A stretch of 64,000 bases of DNA, taken from assembly GCA_036023115.1 (NCBI GenBank), contig JAYKKT010000047.1, positions 3,533,001 to 3,597,000 on the forward strand. Direction: 5' to 3'. The number at the start of each line of letters is the position of its first letter. Position 1 is the first letter of the stretch. Under the pieces are notes generated by a model that was not told where the DNA came from, made no database searches, and saw only the letters and a program-made list of their open reading frames with translations. Positions 1 through 12,400 of this stretch are shown piece after piece. This stretch comes from Brasenia schreberi (taxonomy: Eukaryota; Streptophyta; Magnoliopsida; Nymphaeales; Cabombaceae). The translations under genes and the position numbers were made by a program.

Positions 1-1250
1 CCAAGCCACTATTGTGATATGCCTCCCCTTAGATTGACCTAGCATTGATTTTTCTATTTTTCTAATATTCATTATTATAGTGTGGCACATTTCAGGAGCA
101 GTGCCTACAAAATTTCAAGTATCTCTTTGAGTAAACCCTCTTGACCATTTTTGAGGTTCTACTATTTTGTGTTTAAGTAGATCTATATACCATTGTCCTT
201 GTTGTCCATTTCTTTATATGTAAATCCATAACTAATAGTCGATGTTGGATAATTAAGCCCTCTCATCGGATGACCTTGCAATCCTTACAATATAATCTCT
301 CTTCTCATCTAAATAAAATAGTCAATTTATGTCTTAGACAAACTATTCTTGCAAGTAATCTAATGCTCATCTTGCTTCTTGAAAAAGTATTTGCTATAAA
401 GAGGTCATGTCATGGTAAAATTAAGAATTTTCTTTTTTTCATCATTTTGCTCCCAAAAGTTATAGTTTTCATGAACACTTTGGTATCCTAATGCTTTTTT
501 ATCCACATGTCCATTTAAATGAGACCTTTTCTCTTTATAGGATACTAAAATCACCTTATGTAACTCTTTCGAAAATATCTTTTTCATTCTTTCTTCTAAT
601 CCTATTTGGGGCACATAAGCACATACAAATATTCAAAATCTCTACTCATAAATGTAACTTCACCATCATAATTCGATCCTCATATTGTTTTAACTTTGTC
701 GCATTGTTCTTCCTGATAAATAAAAATATTAATCCCATTTCAAGCATTCTCTTTACTTGAATACTATAATTTAAAACCCATGTTTTTAATCTTTTTAGCT
801 TTTTCTCTAACCTATTATGTTTATTATAAGCATAAAATATAACTTTTTCTTCTTATCGTAGTATCTTTTACCCCTATCAAATTCGTTGTTAATTTCTTAA
901 TGTTCCATGTACCAATAAGAATCCTATTATCAATGACTAGTTTCCTCACTCCATAGAGACCCTCTTGCACTTTATCACTATATCCAGGAGTAACATAGAG
1001 GGACCAATTTCTTTAGTCACACCCATGAATGATGATGTAAAAACCCTTACTTTCAAGTGAAGATGTAGAAGCTCTTGCTTACTATTTATTATAATCGGGG
1101 TATACATACAATGCAACACTAAGAGGGGACACTCCAATGAAATTCTCGTAAGGTCCATATTCCATGATAGAAGTCCCACAAAGTTTTATGTTAGCTGTAA
1201 CAAGCCTAATGCAACCCTCCTCCTTTGACATCCAGCTTGGAACCTGTTGG
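1..1250 (-). mobile_element. RTE-clade LINE, 5' half, degenerate (copy 1)
   Basis: This stretch aligns by eye with the 5' half of the full-length RTE copy at 3010-6305: the linker before the reverse transcriptase, the endonuclease region (for example the GHVDKKALGYQSVHENYNF segment near 405-500), and the 5' leader ending near 1245 in the AACCCTCCTCCTTT block. Stops and frameshifts are everywhere, so it is dead. It continues beyond the left edge of the window. It lies in an intron of the TT9-like gene, just before its first visible exon. Confidence 0.75.
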
Positions 1251-1354
1251 GGTTTAGTTCCTTGCAAGATATGCATAAATCTCAATATTTTATTCAACAT
1301 ATTTTCATGCTTGTGTACATTTATAACATGTTTGTTTGCTTCTCATGTCTTCAG

Positions 1355-1478
1355 TGAGAGATGACTGTGTACGCAGATACATTACAAACCCCGTTCTGGC
1401 TGGTTATTTTTCTGATTATGTTGCCTACTTCAGAAATCGGTGTATCAAATTGGATGAATGGATCTCTAAATCCTCAAA
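1355..1478 (+). CDS. TT9: TT9-like exon a
   Basis: The exon follows a TCTTCAG acceptor and ends at AA|GTAAGG. It starts with two bases of a split codon and reads [12 protein letters not shown] then [20 protein letters not shown], matching the family segment of the type 'YI..P..YFSNLV.F....I.LD'. It enters the next exon in phase 2. Confidence 0.85.
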
Positions 1479-4400
1479 GTAAGGGAAGCCATCTCCTCTC
1501 TTGTAACCCAGCCCATCCTTGTCTCTTTTTTATTGATAAGTAGGCATACCTTTTTCTACTATGTTTTGCTTAGGGCGCATTCTAGTTTTTCATGACCATA
1601 TCTTAAAATGGATATTGTTGGATATTGTTAGAGACTCTACATTGCACTTAATTGCTGAAGTACTTAAGCCTAAATGAATGCTCAATCTGTATATAAAGCT
1701 GGTGAGTGAAGCCACCAATAACTTGGGCTTGTCTGCACAGACTATAGACAAGCTTAACATTTTTGATCCACCAAAAGTGGCAATCTAAAGCTCTACTGAG
1801 ATGTGACAGTTGTGCCTAGTTAATGCATTTATACCTGAAAATTGTTGGTCTTCTGACAAGCATTGTCTGAATTATATGACAGGTATCCTTTTTCTGCTGA
1901 TGCAACTTCCAGTATTCTTTCTTCAGTTGATCAGATTGAAGATAATTTGTACTACTTTAGTGATGTTATTTCTTCTGGGGTTCCAAATATGGACAGATTA
2001 ATATCGGACTATATATTGCAGCTTTTAGTTTTCCCATTACTGTTGCCCTCTGCAAAGATGGAATTTACAGCTGTAAGAGAATGCTGCGCTTTTTATTTAT
2101 GATCTGCTGAATCTTTTGATTATCTTGGGATATAAACTCACATATCTGATATGCTGTTTCATTTCAGGAGCAAGTAATTGGTGCTACAACATCTTTATTG
2201 TTGCTGTCTTTCATCGTGCGAATTGTCAAAACCAAAGCTTTGAGTAGAGGCATAGGTTCTATGCTTTTCTACCCATCTGAAACCTTCATAAAAAACTTAG
2301 GAACAGAAAACAATGGTGGTGGACATGGAACATGTGAGAAGTCAAAGCTGATTCTTCATTGCCTTGATGGAAAGAAAAACAGAGAATGTGTAAACATTGC
2401 TTTACGGAGTCTATCTTCATCAGCTTACATTGGTTCAACTGAAAGATTTTTCTTGTGTCATCCTTGTGCTGGAAGAAATTTGGCTTTGAGGTAAATCCTT
2501 GTGCTGGAAATGAGTATGTTCTCAAAGCAGAGACTGATGGACGATCTAAGTGACTTGCCTAAGCTTTCTATTAGCTTTAATGTGTTGTTGAAGTAGTTCC
2601 ATAGCATCTTGATAGCCTGAATTTCTTGGACTTCTATTGATAAATTTCCTAAAGTTGACAAATAAAGAATTTGCCCAGGTTGCAATAAGTGGTTTTAGAA
2701 AAGGGCTTTGGGCTTGATGGTACTTTATAAATATCACAAAAGAAACTGCACAGTGCTCTTGATAACTTTTGCAAATTTTTTGTCAGTTTGGGGGAAGGGA
2801 AAAGGAGGGTCTTTCGGGGGGGTGGAGAACCTCTTAGCATCCTCTTAGTCTCAGGAATTTGGTTCATCTCTTGTCCTTTTGATACATGGCTTCTGTCTGG
2901 GGAATATTTTAGATTTAGTAGACTTTGAATATGCTTGTGGTATTGATGCATCGGGTGTGCCACTTTGGTATGGAAGTCTTTTATTTATCAAAAAATAAAA
3001 GAAATAACAACAACAACACAACAACAACAACAACAACAACAACAACTAAGCCTTTTCCCATACTAGACGGGGTCGGCTACATGGATTCTTTGTTTCCACA
3101 AATCCCTATCGTGTGCCATGTTAGCAGTTAACTCCCAATAAGCTAGATCATTCTTTATTGTTTCTTTCCAACACTTTTGTGGTCGTCCTCTACCTCTTTT
3201 AATACTTTCCAAATTTAGTTTTTCTACCTTTCTTACAGGTTTTTCTTCTGATCTTCGTTCTATATGTCCAAACCATCTTAAACGATGTTCTCTCATTTTA
3301 TCCTCTATTGGTGCCACTCCTAATTTGTTTCTAATAACCTCATTATGTATACGGTCTTTACTTGTATGACCACTCATCCATCTCAGCATCTTCATTTCTG
3401 TCACAGACATCTTTTGTACATGTTGATGATTAACTGCCCAACACTCACAACCATAAAACATGGCAGGCCTAATTGCTGCTCTATAATATTTACCTTTTAA
3501 TTTTAATGGTATCTTCTTATCACAAAGAATACCTGATTCTCCTCTCCATTTTAACCAACCGGCATTAATTCTATGTGTAACATCTCCATCAATTCTTCAT
3601 CACTTTGAAAAATTGACCCTAGGTATTTAAAACTTTCCTTTTGGGGAATGCAATGTGTGCCAATTTTAATTTCTATGTCCTTTGAAGTAGCCAAATGATC
3701 AAACTTACATTCCATATATTCTGTCTTTGTTCTACTAAGTCGGAGGCCTTTGTTTTCTAATGTTTCTCTCCATAGTTCCAATTTTCTATTAACTTTTTCC
3801 TTAGACTCCTCCACTAATACAATGTCATCTGCAAATAACATACACCAAGGTACTTCATCTTGAATATGTTTTGTTAACTCATCCATCACCATTATAAATA
3901 AGTATGGACTTAAAGTTGATCCTTGATGTAACCCAATATTAACTTCAAAGAAGTCTGTCGTTCCTTCATGAGTCCTCACACATGTTTTTGCACCATCATA
4001 CATGTCTCTTATAAGGTTAATATATGTCAATGGGATACCTCTTTTTTCCAAAGTTCTCCAAAGAACCTCCCTCGGTACCCTATCATAAGCTTTTTCTAGA
4101 TCAATAAATATCATGTGAAGGTCTTTCTTTTTTGCTCTAAAATGTTCCATAAGACGTCTCAAAAGGTGAATCGCTTCAATAGTAGATCTGCCTGGCATAA
4201 ATCCAAATTGGTTCTGTGTTGTACTTGATACTTGTCTTAACCTACGTTCGATAATTCTTTCCCATAATTTCATAGTATGACTCATTAATTTGATACCTCG
4301 ATAATTCGCACAATTTTGAATGTCTCCCTTGTTCTTATATATGGGTATAAGTGTACTTGTTCTCCATTCCTCGGGCATCTTTTGGTTTTTTCATATTTCA

Positions 4401-6386
4401 TTAAATAGCCTTGTGAGCCAAGTGATTCCTATTTCTCCTAGTATTTTCCAAACTTCTATAGGAATATTACCTGGTCCTACCGATTTACCACTCTTCATAT
4501 GTTTAAGAGCCTCTTTGACTTCATTCTTTTGAATACGTCGGTAGAAATTGTGGTTTATATACTTTTCTGACTTGGCTAAATCTCCTAAACTAATACTAAC
4601 ATCTTTATTTTGATTAAAAAGATTATAAAAATAGTTTTTCCATCTATTTCTTATATCATCATTTGCCACTAGAATTTTTTCCTCCTCGTCTTTTATGCAT
4701 CTAACATAATTAAGATCTTTAGTTTTCTTATCTCTAGCCCTAGCTATCCTAAAAATATCTCTCTCACCCTCTTTTGAGTTGAGTTTTTTATATAAGTCAT
4801 CCCAAATCTTAGCTTTTGCTTCACTAACGGCCTTTTTCGCTTCCTTCTTTGCTTTCGTATAAGCTTCTAAAGTTTCACTAGTTTTCTTAGCATAATGTAA
4901 TTTGTAACATGCCCTCTTTGCCTTGATTTTATTTTGTACTACTTCACTCTACCACCAAGCTTCTTTTTGTGCCGGTACACCTCCCTTAGATACCCCTAAC
5001 ACATCTTTCGCTACTTTTCTAATATGTATAGGTATATTGTTCCACATATTACAGGGTGTGCCAACATAATTCCAAACATCTCCTTGAAGGACTTTCTGTT
5101 TAAATATATCTTCTTTCTCGCTTTTGAGGTTCCACCATTTAGTCCGAATAGCTCGATGCACTCTTTTCTTCTTTGTCCACATTTTTATTTGTAAATCCAT
5201 AACTAAAAGTCGATGTTGGGTGGTTAAGCTTTCTCCTGGAATTATCTTACAATCTTTACAACACGCTCTATCTTTTTTTGACAAATAAAGTAATCAATTT
5301 GTGTTTGTGATAAGCCACTCTTATAAGTAATTAAATGTTCATCTCATTTTTTGAAGATTGTATTGACTACAAAGAGATCAAATGACATAGCAAAATTTAA
5401 AATCTCCCTACCTTCCTCGTTTATATCCCCAAAACCAAAGTTTCCATGAATCCCTTGATATCCAAATGCCTCTTTACCGACATGTCCATTTAAATCTCCT
5501 CCTAAACAAATCATCTCCCTTTGTGGAATCTTTTGAAACACCTTATCTAACTCTTCCCAAAAAACTGTCTTTATACTATCTTCTAGTCCTACTTGGGGTG
5601 CGTAAGCACAAACTATATTTAAAACCTCTGCTCCTAACACTAATTTCAACGTCATGATTCGGTCACCATATCGTTGTATGTCTACTACACTCTCCTTTAA
5701 ATCTTTATTTATGATAATACCAACTCCGTTTCGAGCCTTTTCTTTACCTGAGTACCATAATTTAAAACCTGTATCCTCTATCTTCTTTGCTTTTTCTCCA
5801 ACCCATTTTGTCTCTTGTAAACATAGAATATGAATCTTTCTCCGAATCATAGTATCTACCACCTCCATTAGCTTACCTGATAATGTTCCGATATTCCAAG
5901 AACCAATATGAATCTTATTATTTAGGACTAGCTTCCTTACCCCCGCATCCGTCCATTATCAAAATGCGGAGACCTTCTCTGAAAATTTTTCACTACATTC
6001 GGGCGGCAATGTAACGGGACTAACTTCTTTACCCACACCCGTCCATGATGTGGGAACCCTCTCTGCAATTGATTCACTACATTCGGGCGAAAATGTAGTG
6101 GCCCTTGCTTACTTCTTATTGCATTCGGGCTATGCAGCACGTCGCTAGGCGGGGACGCCCCAAAGCAATGCTCATAATTTTTGTAATCCATGTTGTAAAA
6201 TCCGACGAAGTTTTACGCTGGCTGTCGGAAGCCTAACACAACCCTCCTCCTTTATCCGGGCTTGGGACCGGCAATGCAAGGATGATCCCTTACATGGGCG
6301 GAGTTAAAAAATAAAAGAAATAACATAAAATATAAAATGTTTTCCTTTTCCATAGATGCTTCCATTGAAGAAAAAGGTTTCTCTTC

Positions 6387-6428
<42 letters not shown>

Positions 6429-9400
6429 CACATAGATACATACATATATACATAGATAGATATCTGTTGAAACACTTAGTAGAATGGCCTACTTACACTT
6501 GGAGACAGAAAATAGTGGTGATGGACATATACACATATGGGTATGTCAATTTATGTATGTGTTTGAATGGCATATTTTTAACATTCTAAATCACATCAAC
6601 AACATAATGCAGGTGATGCTAATCTGTTTGAGATTTGATGCACAGAGTGTAAAGAACCAAGCTTTCAATCATGGGTGACTGCCATAGTCCACCAACACTC
6701 AATTGCGCATTGCAATCCGCAGAAACAAATCACCAAACACTTGGTGTGCATAATAGAGTGAAAGCAAGAAAATTAATAGTATTAATTCCAGGCACAAGCC
6801 TGGTTTGCTTACAAGAGTTGATACTCAACCCTTTTTATAGGGTTGAGACAGAGTTGTTGGCAGCAATAGCAACTAGCTGTTGTTGGAGTAGCTGTTGGCA
6901 ACATTGGTGTCAACGGCTAGTTGACGTTGGCAGCAATGTTGTCAATGGTTACATACATTTAACACTCCCTCTCAAACTTTATGAGGATAATATAGAAATT
7001 TTGTCTGTTAAAAAGTGAAATTTTAGTGCAATATGTTTGCAAGTTGATATTTTGAATGAATGTATTTAAGGTTAAGGTTTCTTGTAGATATTTTTCACGA
7101 ACATAATGATAATCCATTTCAATGCGCTTGGTTCGTTCATGAAAAGTGTTATTGTTCGTTATGTGTATGACTCTTATTATCACAGAACATCACAAGAACT
7201 AATCAATGTTGATGTCTAAATTGGTGAGTAACCTCCTTAGTTAGACTAGTTTAGTAGTGGTATGGCCCAATGTTATCCGTATTGTAGGAATCCACAATAA
7301 GACACCTTAGTATATCACAATAGGTGATGTATCAACCTATATCGTGCGATACAGGTCGTATCACCCATATCATACGATACAGGCGATATACTCTCATCAA
7401 TTAGATGGAGTCAGCTACATGGATTCTTTGTTTCCACATAGTCTTATCATAATTTGTAGAATCTATGGTAGATAAGTCCGACAAAGTTTTATGTTCACTG
7501 TCGGAAGCCTAACGCAACCCTCCTCATTTACCTGGACTTGGGACCATCCATGCAAGGGTGATCCCTTATATGGGTGGAGTTATGGGCGATATACCATATT
7601 TTTATAAAAATATTCCTTCCTTGGTTGAGATGGATAAAAATTAAACTATCTTCTTCCTTTTTTTTTAGAGACATCGTGACTTAAAAGAGTAACCTCCCAG
7701 GAATAATAACAACAACAACAACAACTACTAAGCCTTTTTTCATACTAGACGGGGTCAGCTACATGGATTCTTTGTTTTCATAGAGCCCTATCATGTGTCA
7801 TGTTAGCACTTAACTCATAATAAGCCAGATCATTCTTTATTGTTTCTTTCCAACACTTTTGTGGTCATCCTCTACCTCTTTTAATACTTTCCAATTTTAG
7901 TTTTTCATACCTTCTTACAAGTTCTTCTTTTGATCTTCTTTATATATGTCCAAACCATCTTAAATGATATTCTCTCATTTTATCCTCTATTGGTGCCACT
8001 CCTAATTTGTTTCTAATAACCTCATTATGTATACGGCCTTTTCTTGTATGAACACTCGTCTATCTTAACATCTTTATTTTAATCACAGACATTTTTTGTA
8101 TATGTTGATGTTTAACTGCCCAATACTCAGAACCATAAAACATGGTAGGCCTAATTGCTACTCTATAATATTTACCTTTTAACTTTAATGGTATCTTCTT
8201 ATTATAAAAAATACCTGATGCTCCTCTCCATTTTAACCAACCAGCATTAATTCTATGCATAACATCTCCATCAATTCTTATCACTTTGAAAAATTGACCC
8301 TAGGTATTTAAAACTTTCCTTTTGAGGGTTGCAATGTGTGCCAATTTTAATTTTTATGTCCTCTGAAGCAACCAAATGATCAAACTTACATTCCAAATAT
8401 TCTGTCTTTGTTCTACTAAGTCAAAAGCCTTTGCTTTCTAATGTTTCTCTCCATAGTTCCAATTTTCTATTAACTTTTTCCTTAAACTCCTCTACTAACA
8501 CAATGTTATCTACAAATAACATACACTAAGGTACTTCATCTTGAATATGTTTTATTAACTCATCAATCACCATTATAAATAGGTATGGACTTAAAGTTGA
8601 TCTTTGATGTAACCCAATATTAACTTCAAAGAAGTCTATCATTCCTTCATGAGTCCTTGTTAAAAATAGGGCCATTTGGGCGTGGCCCTGGCAGCCCCTG
8701 TCCAACTGGGCCATTAGGGCAAGGGTCCCCAGGGCCACTAGCCGTTGGAGCCCAACGGCTCGTTGGAGGGGTTGGCCACAGCCAGCCCCCTCTTTACTCC
8801 ACCCTCTTTCACTCACTCACTCTTCTTCCTCTCTATAAAATCCCTTCTAATCCATTGGAAACTTCAAGCCTTTTGTGGCTAACTAATAAAGATTATTTAT
8901 TCAAGTTTGCTTTGTGTTCATTATCCTTTTTGTGTGCACTTGTTGGTCTCGGCTATAGCCTTTTTTAAGACTTCGTGATAATTACATTGTGGTGCTATTC
9001 ATTCATCGATCTTCCGCAACTATATTGGAGCGTCGTCTTCATTCCATGATATCAGAGCCATTTTGCGATCATGGGAATATTGTTCACCCCCTCGGAAAGC
9101 ATGCCGATCATATTTTGTAAGTTTACCTCTTTAGTTTCTTTCTTCTTGAAATATGGATGATAATAGAAGATTCAACTTTCATCTAACACCCTCGAACTAT
9201 AAGACATGGGCCCAATCGATAGAAAATTATTTATATTTCAAAAAATTATGGGGCTATGTAAGTGGTTCGAAGGTGAAACCATCTATTAATGCTACACTTG
9301 AGCAAAAAGAGGAATATGAAGGAGATCATACAACAATCCTATGGGTGCTCATGAATAATGTAAATGAGCATACAAGGGACACTTTAGCTGATTTCACCAA

Positions 9401-12400
9401 CGCTAAAGAAGCATGAGAATATTTGAAAAAGTCCTATATTCAAAGCGATGTGCTTCATAGGATGGCATTAAGAGACAAATTGGTCTCAATTAAACAAGGA
9501 GATAAAGGGGTAAACGATTTTTTTGAGGAATACTCCAATGTTTGGAATCAATTATATGGTTACAAAAAGAAATGTACACAATGTCTTAGTGAGAGACAAT
9601 GTGAAGATAATGAGGATTTTGTATATCAATTTCTAAGAAGTCTCTAGGAAGAATTTGAAGGGTTAAGATCATCGCTCATTCATAGAAAACCTTTTCCTAC
9701 AAAAAAAAGAGATTCTTACCGATCTTCAAATGGCGGAAAAAAGAATAAATGAAGCAAGACTTCAAAGAGACCGCCTTGGCCGCATAAAAACCCAGAGTAA
9801 ATATGAAAGCTTACTGACCTCCTCATTTCAAAAGTGAAGAAGGAAGAAAATACATTATTTGCCATCATTGTAGAGAAGCCAGGCATATAAGGCCAAATTG
9901 CCCTAAATTGGAAAAGAAGGTAGCCTTAGTAGAAGAACATGCTTCATCTTTCATCCTTGCACTTAAAGAAAAATTGAAGCAACTTGAAGCCCAAATGAAG
10001 GAGAAAGCAACAGTTGGTGTGTCTTGCTCTTCTTTATCAAAAGAAATTCAAGGTATGACCTCTTGGATTCTTGATTTAGGTGCTTCATTTCATATGACTT
10101 GTAATGCACATATTTTAAAATCATGTGTTCAAAAACTCTTATCATGTGTTTATATTGCGGATATGACATAATTAAATGTTGATAAAGTTGGTGACTTGCA
10201 AAACAAAAATTTTGAAGTTTCCAAAATTAGTGTTGTTCCAAAACTAAATTTGAACTTACTTGTATCCCAAATTTCGGATAAAAATTGTGTTATAACATTT
10301 TCATTCACGAGATGTATTGTACATGATCACCTCTCGAAGAAGGTGATTGGGTGTGGCCATAGATAGGGCGGACTTTACATAATGTGGACTATTTGCATAG
10401 TATAGGATATGTTAATGCTTTGATAAATGATACTCTTTTATGGCACAAGAGACTAGGACATACTACAACTAAGCCTTTTCTCATACTAGATGGGGTCAGC
10501 TACATGAATTCTTGTTTTTTTTTTTGTAGAATCCATGTTAAGTCCGACAAAGTTTTACGCTAGATGTCGGAAGCCTAACACAACCCTCCTCCTTTTTTCG
10601 GGCTTGGGACCGGCCATGAAAGGGTGATTCCTTAATGCTCAAAAATTGTATCAATGTCTTCTTGGAATGAAATTTAAGGAATCTTTTTATTGCAAAGATT
10701 GTGTTCTCGGTAAAATACAACATCTTCAATTTCTAAACAAAACACATGTTACAACAAGACCCTTCGAAATAATTCATTCAGATGTATGGGGTCCGACACC
10801 CGTTTTGTCTAAAGGAGGCATTTCCTATTATGTCATTTTTATAGATGACTTTACTAGGTATACATGGGTATATCTTTTAAAAGCAAAATCCGATGTCTTT
10901 CAAAATTTTGTTATCTTTCATAATCTTGTAAAAAATCAATTTGATTCCGAAATCAAGATTTTTAGATCCGATTCAGGAGGAGAGTTTATGTCAAAAGATT
11001 TTAAAAACCATGTCAATATGTTTGGAATTATACATCAAACTTCTTGCTCTAAGACTCCTCAACAAAATGGTATTTTCGAACGTAAGGACATATTTTGGAA
11101 ACTATAAGAACTTTGCTTTTATTAAGTGGTGTTCTTAAAAATTTATGGGCAGAAGCTATTATGACTGCAACCTATTTAATTAATCAGATGCCCTCTTCGG
11201 TTTTACAAAATGTGTCTCCTATAGAAAAATTCTTTAAAGTTTCTTCCAACTATTCTAGATTGCGTGTTTTTGGATGTAAATGCTTTGTTTATACTGACAA
11301 AGATGATAAACTATCATCTCAGGCCATAAAATGTGTCTTTCTAGGGTATGGAATAACCAAAAAGGGATATAGGTATTATGATCGTAAAAATGATAAGCTT
11401 TATATATCACGAGATGTTAGGTTTTTTTAAAATGAATATGTTTTTAAAAGCATGAATGGTGATAGTTCTCTTAATGACTCCTCCTATTCCTTCTTGAATG
11501 ATATTTTAGGTGAAGAGGTAATTCATAAAGAAAATGATCTTGATGAACATATGATTACAAGACACTCTATTACACCTTTTGATCAACATTACAATAGGAG
11601 ATCTGTGCCTATTCCTAGAAGGTCAAACCGTGATTCTAGACCTCCTGAAAGATTTGTCTCATATGATAGTTTTTCACCAAGACATAGAGCTTTAGTAACA
11701 AATATTTCAACTATAAAGGAACCTAGAACCTTTAAAGAAGCCCAATTATCACAAGAATGGACTCATGCAATGAACGAAGAGTTGAATGCTTTATTTAGAG
11801 CCCAAACTTGGGATATAGTCTCTAGACCATCAAACAAAAAGACTATAGGTTGTAGGTGGGTTTATAAAATCAAGACTAATGGTGATGGCTCATTATATCG
11901 TTATAAAGCTAGATTGGTTGCCAAGGGTTATTCACAAGAGTATGGAATTGATTATGAAGAGACCTTTGCTCCTATAGCTAGAATGACAACTGTTAGAACA
12001 CTTATAGTTGTATGTGCAATTCATCATTGGAATATCTATCAGCTAAACGTTAAAAATGTTTTTTTGAATGGTTGGTTGAAGGAAGAAGTATATATGGAGC
12101 CTCTTCCTGGTCTCAATCTTCTTAGAAACCAAGTTTTAAAGCTCAAAAGAGCTTTATATGGTCTCAAACAAGCTCCCAAGGCATGGTTTGATAGAATGAT
12201 TGAATTCATGACACTGCATGGTTTTACTATCTGTTATACTGACATGCCTTGTTTATAAGAAAATCCTCTATAGGTATTGTTATTCTTTTGCTCTACGTCG
12301 ATGATATGATTATTACAGGTAGTGATAACACAGGTATCCAGTAAATCACCTGTTTGAAATGTGATAACAAATGATTATCAAAACTTGGTAATATGTTTGA

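Larger units (their letters stand above)
3010..6305 (-). mobile_element. Full-length RTE-clade LINE with 20-bp target duplication (copy 2)
   Basis: The element is bounded by identical 20-bp direct repeats at 2990-3009 and 6306-6325 (both an A-rich AAATAAAAGAAAT stretch), so both ends are defined. On its sense strand it starts with a 5' leader (CTCCGCCCATGTAAGGGATC), then an apurinic-type endonuclease, an RTE reverse transcriptase, a C-terminal zinc-finger-like region and a 3' end of (TTG)n, seen here as (CAA)n at 3010-3048. It is the best reference copy in the window. The reading frame is broken in at least four places, so it cannot make its protein now. Confidence 0.93.

Noticed and set aside
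3010..3048. (CAA)n runs as simple microsatellites
   Set aside because: They always abut the same CTAAGCCTTTTCCCATACTA sequence, so they are the 3' tails of RTE elements, (TTG)n on the sense strand.
9047..9060. tRNA-Met gene fragments at TATCAGAGCC sites (also 20305, 31022, 51341)
   Set aside because: They sit directly behind LTRs and are primer-binding sites of about 13 bases; no tRNA cloverleaf is present.
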